DNA of 42,730 bases, taken from Bin80 sp965207565 (lineage in GTDB: Bacteria > Bacteroidota > Rhodothermia > Rhodothermales > Bin80). Position numbers and translations under genes: made by a program. This document shows positions 25,577 through 34,586 of the stretch, in pieces (the first letter of the stretch is position 1; every line of letters starts with the position of its first letter). The DNA lies in NCBI GenBank assembly GCA_965207565.1, contig CBDBMQ010000013.1, forward strand, positions 1 through 42,730, given 5' to 3'. Under the pieces are notes generated by a model. That model was given only the letters and a program-made list of their open reading frames with translations. It did not search any database and was not told where the DNA came from.

Positions 25577-27661
25577 ATGATTGAATTTGGACTGCGTGCG
25601 TGGCCACTGATTCTGCTACTGATATTGGCTGGCTCGCTGACATGGTTTTCTTACCGCCAGACGAAGCCAGAGCTACGTGGAATCAATCGATGGCTCCTCC
25701 CTACGCTCCGAGCAATTGCTCTCGTGCTCCTGCTCGCCCTGTTATTTGAGCCTGCGATTCGCAGAAACATTAAACAGGAGATCTTGCCTGTACTGGCGAT
25801 TCTGGTTGATGAGAGCCAAAGTATGGCACAACATCATCGGACAGAGATCCTACCATCTACCCAGGGACAAACTTATTATTTTGGATTTGGCGGAACTACA
25901 CGCCCGATCGAAAACCTCGCTGCTGCGATGGACACCGCTCCACGCACGGATATCTCCAGCGCTCTGGAAGAGATCCGAACTTCGCTGCGTGACAAGAACC
26001 TGCGCAGTGTCCTACTTATTTCTGACGGTCAATATAACACAGGGCGCAACCCCGTATATGTAGCTGCCGACTACGGGATTCCCATCCACACCTTGGTTAT
26101 CGGAGATACGCTCCAACAGCAAGACTTAATGATCGCTCGGACTGTGACCAATGAACTGGCCTACGTTGGGCAAGAAATCCCTGTTGATGTGTCACTGCTA
26201 TTGCAAGGCTACTCCGATGAAATAGTTACGACCAGCCTCTACGTTCAGGACTCCTTGGTCACCTCCGAGACCTTGACCATTTCTGGAGGTGAATCCATTG
26301 CTTCGCTAAGCTTTATTCCCCAGGAAGAAGGCCTGTTTCAATACACCCTGACGACTACGGAGCTGGAGAATGAAGCTTCATCGGCAAATAATCGGGAAAC
26401 ATTTACGGTCCGCGTTCTCAAGCGAAGCCAGAAAATCTGCCTCATCGCTGCTGCACCCCACCCGGACCTCATCGCTATGCGCAACCTCTTGACTCGTGAT
26501 GAGGTGCGCCAAGTTGATAGTTTTGTTCAGATGCAACCGGGCAGGTTTTACGAAGGCAACTTACCGAACTCGCTGAATGAATACGATGCGATTATACTGG
26601 TCGGCTTCCCCGGCCGTGAAGCCGACGACGTCTCACTCAATGTAGTCGCTAGTGCCGCACAATCCGGGATTCCACTGCTTTTCATGCTGACCCGTCAAAC
26701 CGACCTGCAGCGCTTGCAGAATCAGCTTGCAAACGTGCTTCCAGCCTTGCCGGCTACGGGAAATATACTCTATGATGAAGCCACCCTAAAACTCACGCAG
26801 ACTGGATTCCGAGACCCTATCCTGGATTTTCCCGAAGCATTATGGGAACGGCTTCCCCCTTTAGTGGCCAGCACGGGACATTGGAACGTAACCTCGGATA
26901 GCCGGATTCTCGGACAGGTAAACCTCCGAGGGATTACACTGGAAGAACCGCTGCTGGTGATACGAAGTCGTGCTGGACATCGAACGGCTGCGATCCTGGG
27001 GGCCGGAACATGGCGGTGGTTAAACCTCGCTGGTGACCCAGCGGATATGCCTCGCATCTGGCCACAGGTGGTTGAGAATCTGATGCAGTGGCTTACCACA
27101 CCGGAAGATGATCGAACTGTACGCGTAGAGCCTGTCCTGACCGCATTTGATGGGAGCGAGCCGATAGATTTTTCTGGCCAGGTGTATGATGAGAGCCTTA
27201 ACCCAGTTTCTGAGGTTGTAGTCACCGTCGAGTTAACGGCACCAGACGGAGTTCAATACCCCTATACCATGACCAATGCAGAGAGCGGACGATTTACCCT
27301 GCGAATTGATGCGCTACCCGAAGGGACCTACGCATACACTGCACAAGCCACACGGATGAATACATCTATGGGAACGGATCGCGGTGTCTTTACGGTCGGT
27401 TCCGTGAACCTGGAATACCAAAGCACAAGGAGCAATGAAGCACTGCTCCGACAAATCGCTTACCGCTCCGGGGGAGATTTATTTACCGAAGGGACTTTAA
27501 GTACACTCCCAGGACGGCTCAACTCTGACAGCTTATTTGCCCCGATCACGCAGTCTCAGGAACTGGAATTTGATCTGCGACGGATTCCCTGGATCCTAGG
27601 GATCGTCATCCTATTGCTGGGCTTGGAATGGGTGTTGCGGAAACGAAGCGGGCTCGCGTAA
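25577..27661 (+). CDS. VWA-domain inner-membrane protein
   Basis: 694 aa. Two N-terminal membrane helices (about 8-26 and 44-60), a large periplasmic part and a C-terminal helix (about 670-687, PWILGIVILLLGLEWVLRKR). Just after helix 2 lies a von Willebrand A-type fold with an intact metal site DESQS (Asp78-x-Ser80-x-Ser82) and LLISDGQYNTG. Residues about 290-380 (KICLIAAAPHPDLIAMRNLL, DAIILVGFPG) look like a class I glutamine-amidotransferase-like fold. About 535-605 is an Ig/CARDB-like domain (VTVELTAPDGVQYPYTM). This matches the large VWA membrane proteins of Bacteroidota related to BatA/DUF1355-type families; the role, perhaps in envelope protein assembly, is not established. It is convergent with the TonB receptor. 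Confidence 0.75.
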   Translation: MIEFGLRAWPLILLLILAGSLTWFSYRQTKPELRGINRWLLPTLRAIALVLLLALLFEPAIRRNIKQEILPVLAILVDESQSMAQHHRTEILPSTQGQTYYFGFGGTTRPIENLAAAMDTAPRTDISSALEEIRTSLRDKNLRSVLLISDGQYNTGRNPVYVAADYGIPIHTLVIGDTLQQQDLMIARTVTNELAYVGQEIPVDVSLLLQGYSDEIVTTSLYVQDSLVTSETLTISGGESIASLSFIPQEEGLFQYTLTTTELENEASSANNRETFTVRVLKRSQKICLIAAAPHPDLIAMRNLLTRDEVRQVDSFVQMQPGRFYEGNLPNSLNEYDAIILVGFPGREADDVSLNVVASAAQSGIPLLFMLTRQTDLQRLQNQLANVLPALPATGNILYDEATLKLTQTGFRDPILDFPEALWERLPPLVASTGHWNVTSDSRILGQVNLRGITLEEPLLVIRSRAGHRTAAILGAGTWRWLNLAGDPADMPRIWPQVVENLMQWLTTPEDDRTVRVEPVLTAFDGSEPIDFSGQVYDESLNPVSEVVVTVELTAPDGVQYPYTMTNAESGRFTLRIDALPEGTYAYTAQATRMNTSMGTDRGVFTVGSVNLEYQSTRSNEALLRQIAYRSGGDLFTEGTLSTLPGRLNSDSLFAPITQSQELEFDLRRIPWILGIVILLLGLEWVLRKRSGLA

Positions 27662-27682
27662 TCCCCAGTGATCACGCGCCAA

Positions 27683-27741
27683 TGGCCGGTGCGCAGTGCG
27701 AACATTCAAGCTGTTGTTCGCGAAAACTGTGCAGCCGGCCA
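27683..27741. other. nested inverted repeats between convergent genes
   Basis: TGGCCGG (27683-27689) pairs with CCGGCCA (27735-27741), and inside it GCGAACA (27698-27704) pairs with TGTTCGC (27715-27721). The structure lies between the stops of the VWA gene and the TonB receptor, so it is a plausible bidirectional terminator, although neither side has a long T-tract. Confidence 0.4.
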
Positions 27742-27770
27742 ATCAAAAGCGCATTCAGCATCAAGTCAGG

Positions 27771-30473
27771 CTACTGAAGTGTAACCTGCAGACCTAGGTT
27801 GAAAGAGCGTGGTAGCCCCAGAAAAACTTCTGCGTCATCCGCTCTGTTTGCTCCCGTACCATTACCGCGGAAAGCATTAAAGCGTGAGTTGTTTGTTGCG
27901 TCCTGGATATAGAACGAATCAAACAGATTGAACACGTTGGCAAATACGCGGATCTGCCCTGGCCCTAGACGGCGGGGAATCGTATAGCCGAGGTTAATGT
28001 CGAACACATTATAGCCCGGTATCTTCCAAACAGGCTGCCCCGACTGCTCACTATCTGTGCGGCTTGTAGGGTCAAAATCTGCATAATAGTCCGAGTAGGA
28101 ACGTCCTGTAATTTTAGCATACATCCCCTTCACAGGGAAGACACTGATCGCATAGGCGATCTGTGTCTGTGGCGCATCCCCTACTTTTATATCCTTCACA
28201 TAAAGCGATACGGTCTCCTGGGTGGATGGATCAGAACGGTCCGGCGTGTATCTCGCTGACACATCATCGGTATATTGCCAATTGCCGATGGACAGCGCCA
28301 AATCTGCACGAACAAAACGTAGTGGCTGATAAGCCACCTCCGCTTCAATCCCGCGGTGCAGTGCATTCAACCCAAGGATGTTGATCAAGCCATCGTCTCC
28401 GTCTTCCACCAAAACTGAGCGTGTGATCGTGCGGTCGTTCCATACGGTGTTGTACAGACTGACAGTAGTGTTCAATGTGCGATCCAGAGACTCATAAGAA
28501 ATCCCGGCCTCTAATGCCTGGAATTGCTCATTCTGGGGGTCGGGGTTCAAAACACCCGTGATATCATTCAGTGCCCCATCAAGAATCGGCACCTTGGATA
28601 CCAATCCTGCATTCACAAATACAGAAATCATGTCATTGACCAAATAGGACGCACCACCCTTGATCTGATATCCACCAATACGATCCGTAGAGATGGTAAA
28701 TGTGGTCCCGTCTCCAGCATCCCGGAAATAATCCTCATGGGAGTATTTGATGGTTGAATATCCTGCCATTCCATAGACATAGATATCTCCACTCGTATAG
28801 GCACCCTGCACAAACCCACCTAACCACTCTACCGTGTTGGTATTATTATAATTGAACCGATCACCCGGCCGAAGCAATTTGCCGCTCTCCCCCCAGAAAT
28901 CACTATCAAAACGCTGATACCCACTCCCACCCAGCAAGTCGCGCACCGTTCGATAATGGTCAATGGAGGCGGTACGCCAATCAATGCCTGCTTCAAGCGT
29001 TAGTGCTTCGGTCATCTCATGCTTGAATTTGGAGATTGCTCCAATGGTCCACTGCACATTATGGCTGTTCCGCAGAATCCCCTGGGATCCCCCATTCTCC
29101 TGGTTTGCAGCAATGGTACCATCGTAATCAACCACGCGTGACGGACCTGTATAATTCCACTGCATCCGTCCGTGGGTCCCTGTTCCCCCACCCTTGCCAC
29201 CAGAGTAGTAGAGGACGGTTGACCAGAGTGACCGATCCGATAGCTGGGCAAAATAGTTCAGGTTCACCTGAGGCTTGTGGAAAAAATTCTCGCGCTCATT
29301 GATGATGTCCTGCGAATTGCGGCGAACGGTGCCAAAGCCATTATGCTGTTCGTTGGTGTACGAAGAGGAAACGGGGGATACATTTTGGTTCCAGCGCCGC
29401 CCCCCTTCCGGGAAGGATTGCAGGATTTCTGTAATCGTTGCCTGATCCAGTCCATCCGCCTCGAAAACTTCACGGGCATAATCGTGGTCATAGGCAGCAA
29501 TGTTTTGCCGATAAAGGTTCTGCCCATGCCGCTGAGGTGCTCCAACCGCATAGAAATCAACCCGATGCCTCTTGTTGATATTCCATGCAGCGGCAACATA
29601 ATAAGCCCATGCATCCGTCCATGTGCCGTCATAATAGCCATTGCCGGACTTCCGAACGCCACTCACCGTAAATGCAAAGCGGTTGTCAATCAATCCTGTC
29701 GAAGCAGAGACGGTTGATTTGAGGAATCCGTCATTCCCAAACTCCTGCTTTGCCATGATCCGACGTCTATTTGCAGCAGGATCCGTAAGGATGTTCAACG
29801 TTCCACCAATGGAAGGCGTCGCCAGATTCACTGCGGACAACCCCCGCTGTAACTGAATTGAGGTGGTCGCATCCCCAACGCCATCCCAGTTCGACCAGTA
29901 TACCCAGCCGTTCTCCATGTCATTTACCGGCACACCATTGATCATGACGGCAACATTCCGCTGATTAAATCCACGTACATTCACCCGTGCATCCCCTGCT
30001 CCACCCCCCTGAGCGGTACTATAGACGGAGGGGGTCGTATTCAAAACCAACGGCACATCGCGAGAACCTAGTTCACGCTCAACCTGGAGTTTTTCGATGT
30101 CTGAATAGGCAACTGGAGTTTGCCGGTTTAAGGCTCTTGATGCGAATAATTCCAAGGCTCCCAGTGCCTGACTCGACGCCTGCAGCGCAAAATCAAACGT
30201 GACATCCGCATCCTGGAGCGTAATGGACTGCAATACCACTTCATATCCGACAAAGGACACTTCAATCGCGTAAGTACCCGGGGACAAATCACTAATTACG
30301 TAGGCCCCATCACTATCTGTTGCTGTACCGGTAACTGTGCCGGCAATAATAACAGTTGCGCCTGGGAGAGGTAATCCGGACTCCGCGTCGGTTACGACCC
30401 CGCTGATGGTATTCTGAGCGTATATAGAACCGGCAATTAGGAGTGAGGCAAGAATCGAAAAAGTAGCTTTCAT
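27771..30473 (-). CDS. TonB-dependent outer-membrane receptor with carboxypeptidase-like domain
   Basis: 900 aa with signal peptide MKATFSILASLLIAGSIYAQ. A carboxypeptidase-regulatory-like domain follows (ISGVVTDAESGLPLPGATVI to about residue 105), then the plug (RELGSRDVPLVLNTTPSVYS ... VNVRGFNQRNVAVMINGVPV ... GGTLNILTD) and a barrel ending RSFNLGLQVTLQ. It lacks the SusC plug signature and has no SusD neighbour, so it is an ordinary ligand-gated receptor. The plug motif NGVPVNDMENGWVYWSNWDG is common in Bacteroidota receptors of unknown substrate. The region upstream (30474-30736) holds its promoter and ends at the ISL3 element, whose transposase is transcribed in the same direction and could read through into it. 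Confidence 0.92.
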   Translation of the reverse strand: MKATFSILASLLIAGSIYAQNTISGVVTDAESGLPLPGATVIIAGTVTGTATDSDGAYVISDLSPGTYAIEVSFVGYEVVLQSITLQDADVTFDFALQASSQALGALELFASRALNRQTPVAYSDIEKLQVERELGSRDVPLVLNTTPSVYSTAQGGGAGDARVNVRGFNQRNVAVMINGVPVNDMENGWVYWSNWDGVGDATTSIQLQRGLSAVNLATPSIGGTLNILTDPAANRRRIMAKQEFGNDGFLKSTVSASTGLIDNRFAFTVSGVRKSGNGYYDGTWTDAWAYYVAAAWNINKRHRVDFYAVGAPQRHGQNLYRQNIAAYDHDYAREVFEADGLDQATITEILQSFPEGGRRWNQNVSPVSSSYTNEQHNGFGTVRRNSQDIINERENFFHKPQVNLNYFAQLSDRSLWSTVLYYSGGKGGGTGTHGRMQWNYTGPSRVVDYDGTIAANQENGGSQGILRNSHNVQWTIGAISKFKHEMTEALTLEAGIDWRTASIDHYRTVRDLLGGSGYQRFDSDFWGESGKLLRPGDRFNYNNTNTVEWLGGFVQGAYTSGDIYVYGMAGYSTIKYSHEDYFRDAGDGTTFTISTDRIGGYQIKGGASYLVNDMISVFVNAGLVSKVPILDGALNDITGVLNPDPQNEQFQALEAGISYESLDRTLNTTVSLYNTVWNDRTITRSVLVEDGDDGLINILGLNALHRGIEAEVAYQPLRFVRADLALSIGNWQYTDDVSARYTPDRSDPSTQETVSLYVKDIKVGDAPQTQIAYAISVFPVKGMYAKITGRSYSDYYADFDPTSRTDSEQSGQPVWKIPGYNVFDINLGYTIPRRLGPGQIRVFANVFNLFDSFYIQDATNNSRFNAFRGNGTGANRADDAEVFLGLPRSFNLGLQVTLQ

Positions 30474-30728
30474 GGTGAAAATTGAAATGGTTATGAGTTG
30501 TGTTTTACTCGAATGGAAGCAGGAATCCCCACCTAATATTTCCTCACTGTCAACACAAGATTAAATATAGGTTCTACTGCGATCTCTTTGTGATAAATGT
30601 TTGAGTTTCTGCGGAAATAATGTAGGTGAGGTTAGAAATTCTGAAATGGGCCTGACGTATGCTCGTCTCTCGTTCCAGAGTTTGGGACGGAGCGAGATTT
30701 CGTCTCTAAACAAAATGCAGCAGGACCA

Positions 30729-30736
30729 ATTTAAAG
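30729..30736. repeat. left target-site duplication of the ISL3 element
   Basis: ATTTAAAG, identical to 32139-32146 on the other side of the element. 8 bp is the usual ISL3 duplication length. Confidence 0.9.
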
Positions 30737-30759
30737 GGCTCTTCGCTTTTATGAGTGGG
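30737..30759 (+). repeat. left terminal inverted repeat of the ISL3 element
   Basis: 23 bp starting GGCTCTTCGC and ending GAGTGGG; it overlaps the transposase stop codon region (30749-30751). Confidence 0.8.
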
Positions 30760-32005
30760 TAGCTTGTTTTTGGAAGCCTTCCGGGTACAGATCCAGTCCA
30801 CCGAGATAGAAGTAAATTGCATTGGTAAACCGTTGTTTGTTTCGGAATCCACGAGCACGGACTTTGACGGTTTTGATGCGGCTGTTGATGCTTTCGGCGG
30901 GGCCATTGCTGACCTTTAAGATCACTGCATTGATAATGCCCCACAAATGATTCTTGATAGTTTCCGCGGCGTCTTTCATCGGTTCCAGTCGGCAACGCAT
31001 GGCCCAGGACAACCATCGTTTCCATCCTTTGAGTGCCCATGTGGGATGGACATAATGCCATAAGTTCTGGGAGAATTCCTTGATGGCCCACGCACGAGCT
31101 GTTTTCAGCGAACTGGTCTTTAACTGGTTGAATCGTTTCTTTTGCCGCGCAGACATATTCTTCGGATTGGTCAGCCAATCATACTTGGTTCCAGTGAGAT
31201 CGTAGTTGTCTTCTTTCCGCAATTCTCGGTTCTCTATCCGACGGACTTTATCCACGGCATCGCTAATGTATTTGGCCACATGAAAGTGATCAAATGCAAT
31301 CTTTTTTTCTGCGTTGGGGACGCACGTTTTCGTGATGCTGATATACGCTGGCCACATATCCATGCTCACACTCTCAATGGCCTCCAGTTGCTCGGGAGAA
31401 CATCCATCATAATACCCTTTCAAACTCGCCTTTGTCCGACCCTCGCCGACATACAGCACGGTTGCCGTGTCTGGATTGGACACCACAGTGATGTAATTGT
31501 GACCTTTCTTATAAGAGGTCTCATCGACACAGAGATGCGCGATCAGTTCCTCTTTTTTGCGGGCACGTCCTCGCAGTACCGCACGCTCCATAATGTTGGC
31601 AATCATCGTCCAACTGACTCCCATCCTGGTCGCCACCGTTGAAATATTGGTGGCATCCAGCAACCCGTTAATGACCTTCGCTTCAAATGCCGTCGTAAAA
31701 CGCACGCGCTCATCCGCCCAGGGCACTGAAACCGTCTTGATTCCATGCTCCGAACATTCCACCCGAGGAACTTTCGCAACCACGGTCGTCTGATATTCAC
31801 AGATATCCGTATGGCGCCATTTCCGAAGACGATGGTCGTAGCCAGGACAAACTTTGGTGCACTCGGGACATCGAAGTACCGAACCCTCCGAACAGATTAC
31901 ATGGATCTCAGCCAGCTGCGTTGCATCATCTTGCTTGATCTCCGAAACCTCCCACGGAGACTGAATCCCTAACAATCGATTGATATCTTGAATACGTACA
32001 CTCAT
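30749..32005 (-). CDS. ISL3 family transposase
   Basis: 418 aa from the ATG at 32005 (MSVRIQDINRLL); the frame extends 14 codons further upstream but that segment lacks transposase character. Order of domains: N-terminal zinc finger (CSEGSVLRCPECTKVCPGY, about 38-55), a helix-turn-helix (ATNISTVATRMGVSWTMIAN, about 118-137) and the DDE domain with Asp161 (CVDETSYKKGH), Asp216 (SMDMWPAY) and Glu371 (NGPAESINSRIK). All three catalytic residues are present and length is normal, so it is probably active. It moves the element by cut-and-paste with 8-bp target duplications. Confidence 0.95.
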   Translation of the reverse strand: MSVRIQDINRLLGIQSPWEVSEIKQDDATQLAEIHVICSEGSVLRCPECTKVCPGYDHRLRKWRHTDICEYQTTVVAKVPRVECSEHGIKTVSVPWADERVRFTTAFEAKVINGLLDATNISTVATRMGVSWTMIANIMERAVLRGRARKKEELIAHLCVDETSYKKGHNYITVVSNPDTATVLYVGEGRTKASLKGYYDGCSPEQLEAIESVSMDMWPAYISITKTCVPNAEKKIAFDHFHVAKYISDAVDKVRRIENRELRKEDNYDLTGTKYDWLTNPKNMSARQKKRFNQLKTSSLKTARAWAIKEFSQNLWHYVHPTWALKGWKRWLSWAMRCRLEPMKDAAETIKNHLWGIINAVILKVSNGPAESINSRIKTVKVRARGFRNKQRFTNAIYFYLGGLDLYPEGFQKQATHS

Positions 32006-32115
32006 GGTCAATGAAATATTTGATTTGAACTCCAAAAACAGACCCAAAATAAATAAAGAAATCCATTCCGAATCTATTCAATCGCATCGTGGTTCATCTT
32101 AGTTCTGACTCCGAA

Positions 32116-32138
32116 CCCACTTGAAAAGGGGAAGACCC
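32116..32138 (-). repeat. right terminal inverted repeat of the ISL3 element
   Basis: 23 bp on the plus strand starting CCCACTTG and ending GAAGACCC; reverse complement starts GGGTCTTCCCC. Confidence 0.8.
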
Positions 32139-32146
32139 ATTTAAAG
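32139..32146. repeat. right target-site duplication of the ISL3 element
   Basis: ATTTAAAG, identical to 30729-30736. Confidence 0.9.
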
Positions 32147-32205
32147 AAACCGGACCTGCAGACGCAGATACCCCTTCCTTGGACGAGCAGACCCGGCGGC
32201 CTGTC

Positions 32206-34344
32206 TCATATCTTTACAATCGTGACTCCCGGATTTGCATCCAAGCACTCAAATGCTTTGTTCACCTCGGCAGTTTTCAAGTAACTATGGATCGCGCTGC
32301 GCAGTGCGCCTGTACCAGTGCCGTGAATGATTTCAACCGAAGATAAATTCGCACCGGCACCCTGATCCAGCAGCTTTTCTACCTCCGAAAGTGCCTCACG
32401 TACACGAAAACCCCGAAGATCAATGCGGGTCCGGGGCACAGATACACGCACCTTGCCCTTCTGACGCAGCTTCGTTTGCTTGATGGGAGTGAGACGCTTC
32501 AGCGCAACCTTCATACGCATATTCCCGGCAGAAACCAGCGCATTACGCCCCTGAATGGATAGGATCTCACAGGGAGAATTCCCAGCATCGATGACGGCCT
32601 GCTGCCCTACTTTCAGCTGAACTGCAGGTAATGGTTCCGCTTTCCCCGGCGTTCTGCACACCGCAGGGCTGGATGAAGGACGCGCAGAATTATTCTTGGG
32701 GGTTGTTTCGGGCTCGGGCATCTTCGGAGATGATTCCAGTTTGGAGATACGATCCCGATAACTTGCAATGAGAGATTCCAGCGTAACACCCGGCTTGCCT
32801 AGGATTTGACGAGCCCGTGCCAGAACAACTGGATTGAACTTCATTCGACTGGCAATCCGAAAGGCGTAAGATGAGCCGGGGAGTCCCTGCCGAAAAAGGA
32901 ATGTCGGCCGCAAGGTGTCTTCATCAAAATCCATTGACCCGTTGACGACCTCCGTCGCTTCATGCGCATACGCCTTTAACGTACCGTGATGTGTGGTCAC
33001 CACCGTTAATGCTCCTGAAGCGGTAAAATGCTCCAATGCCGCTTGCGCAAGTGCGCCCCCCTCCGCTGGATCTGTACCCGTTCCGATCTCATCCACTAAC
33101 ATGAGCACGCCCTCTGCCGCCACCTCACACATTTGCTGCAAACCAGCAGTCCGTGCACTGAACGTAGAGAGATCTCGTTCAATGGATTGTTCATCGCCGA
33201 TTTCTACGAGAATTTGCGTGAAGGACCCAAATACTGATTCAGGATGCGCAGGAATCGGGATACCGCACCCCAGCATGGCAAGCATTAAGCCACACGTTTT
33301 CATGGCTACAGTCTTGCCCCCTGCATTCGGGCCCGTAATGACTAGGGTTCGTATTTCTCTGCCGAGGGACAGTGTCAGTGGAACAATTTCTTTTGATTTG
33401 CCGGTTAGCAGTAGCGCTGGGTTCTTCCCTTCACGAATTTCCAGTAACGGTTCCTCCGATAATTTTGGGACCACGCCTCCAAACCTAATACTCAATTGTG
33501 CTTTGGCATGCAGGAGATCAACCTTCCCCAGGATGATCAGATTTCGTTCTATCGTACTGGACTGCTCGCGTACGCGTTTTGTAAGCTCTCGCAGGAGTCG
33601 TTCAATTTCCCGCTGCTCCTGCGCTTCCAATATCCAGACCTCGTTACCCAGGTCAAGGCAGGTTGCAGGTTCGAGGTATACGGTCTGCCCTGTCGCGGAG
33701 CTATCATGCACAAATCCTCGCATTTTCCGTTTCGCCTCTGCGCGCAGTGGGATGACCATCCGGCCAGCACGCATTGTCAATTGATTCTCCGCGGCATAAC
33801 CCTGCTGGATTGCCTGATTCAGTAACTCACGCAATTTTTCCCTGAGCGCCTGCTGACGCTGACGCAGCCTCCTTCGAATTTGGCGTAATTCTGTCGACGC
33901 AGTGTCCTTTACTCTCCCATTCGAGTCGACGGTGCGCTCAATGTGCTGCTCTAGTTCTTGCAGTAATCCAATCGGGCGAACCACCCTGGACAGGACGGCA
34001 TAACCTTCTCTGGAGAAGAATGTCCGTATTCGCCGGCTTGCTCGACAAACTCTGCGCACCTCATCCAGGGATTCGGCATTGAGCATGGCTCCATCTGGTT
34101 GTGCCTGCTCAAGGTATGGGCGCACATCAATAAAATCCTGCAGAGGAAGTGTGTCTCCGCGCAAGAGATGACCTTGCAATGCATCCGTGTGCGTTAGAGA
34201 AACCCTCCGCACCGCTGAATCAGGTACTGGATGCAATGCATTGAGCTCTTCTATCCCCATGGAGCTCACCAGCAACTCTTTCAACCACCGAACCAGTGTG
34301 TTGAAACCCAGTTTTTCTGCCGCTCTATCCGAGACCATTTTCAT
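32206..34344 (-). CDS. mutS2: MutS2 family ATPase with Smr nuclease domain
   Basis: The frame opens at 34404 (732 aa), but the family N-terminus (MKMVSDRAAEKLGFNTLVRW) begins at the ATG 34344, giving 712 aa. In the longer numbering: core and clamp helices about 25-330 including a long coiled coil (170-300), ATPase Walker A GPNAGGKT (358-365), Walker B LMLVDEIGTGTDP (434-446), TTHHGTLKAYA, and a C-terminal Smr domain (about 661-732) with DLRGFRVREAL and HGTGTGALR. It lacks the mismatch-recognition domain of MutS, as expected for MutS2. In other bacteria MutS2 acts in suppression of recombination and in rescue of collided ribosomes. It is monocistronic here and lies next to the ISL3 insertion, which is 67 bp beyond its stop. 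Confidence 0.95.
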   Translation of the reverse strand: MKMVSDRAAEKLGFNTLVRWLKELLVSSMGIEELNALHPVPDSAVRRVSLTHTDALQGHLLRGDTLPLQDFIDVRPYLEQAQPDGAMLNAESLDEVRRVCRASRRIRTFFSREGYAVLSRVVRPIGLLQELEQHIERTVDSNGRVKDTASTELRQIRRRLRQRQQALREKLRELLNQAIQQGYAAENQLTMRAGRMVIPLRAEAKRKMRGFVHDSSATGQTVYLEPATCLDLGNEVWILEAQEQREIERLLRELTKRVREQSSTIERNLIILGKVDLLHAKAQLSIRFGGVVPKLSEEPLLEIREGKNPALLLTGKSKEIVPLTLSLGREIRTLVITGPNAGGKTVAMKTCGLMLAMLGCGIPIPAHPESVFGSFTQILVEIGDEQSIERDLSTFSARTAGLQQMCEVAAEGVLMLVDEIGTGTDPAEGGALAQAALEHFTASGALTVVTTHHGTLKAYAHEATEVVNGSMDFDEDTLRPTFLFRQGLPGSSYAFRIASRMKFNPVVLARARQILGKPGVTLESLIASYRDRISKLESSPKMPEPETTPKNNSARPSSSPAVCRTPGKAEPLPAVQLKVGQQAVIDAGNSPCEILSIQGRNALVSAGNMRMKVALKRLTPIKQTKLRQKGKVRVSVPRTRIDLRGFRVREALSEVEKLLDQGAGANLSSVEIIHGTGTGALRSAIHSYLKTAEVNKAFECLDANPGVTIVKI

Positions 34345-34586
34345 TGCAACAAATCCAGTATTCCCTGATCCATTAAACCCTTCTCCAGGCCTATTGAACG
34401 CCATCCTGCACCGATCATTCCAAAAACCTCAATCTGCCCTATCTGCGCCGTGTGCAGCTACAAAATACATAAATCAGACCCACCCTAGGTATGGAGAGAT
34501 AAGGAGACTCTGCCGAATTCTGCTATGAAGTAGATCGAACTTATGAATGGGATTCGTACCTTATTATGTAGATATACTTACTCTGT

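Larger units (their letters stand above)
30737..32138. mobile_element. ISL3-family insertion sequence, apparently intact
   Basis: 1,402 bp. Terminal inverted repeats at 30737-30759 (GGCTCTTCGCTTTTATGAG...) and 32116-32138 match at 17 of 23 positions when the right end is reverse-complemented. Perfect 8-bp ATTTAAAG duplications flank it. It contains one full-length transposase gene. It sits between mutS2 and the TonB receptor without breaking either. The perfect duplication suggests a fairly recent insertion. Confidence 0.9.

Noticed and set aside
30561..31178. 205-codon minus-strand frame overlapping the 3' part of the ISL3 transposase
   Set aside because: It is a shadow frame of the transposase, which has complete catalytic motifs in the other frame; there is no -1/+1 slippage signal and ISL3 transposases are single-frame.
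32993..33784. 263-codon plus-strand frame opposite mutS2
   Set aside because: Antisense shadow of a clear MutS2 with intact Walker motifs; Ser/Arg/Pro-rich as expected of a shadow.
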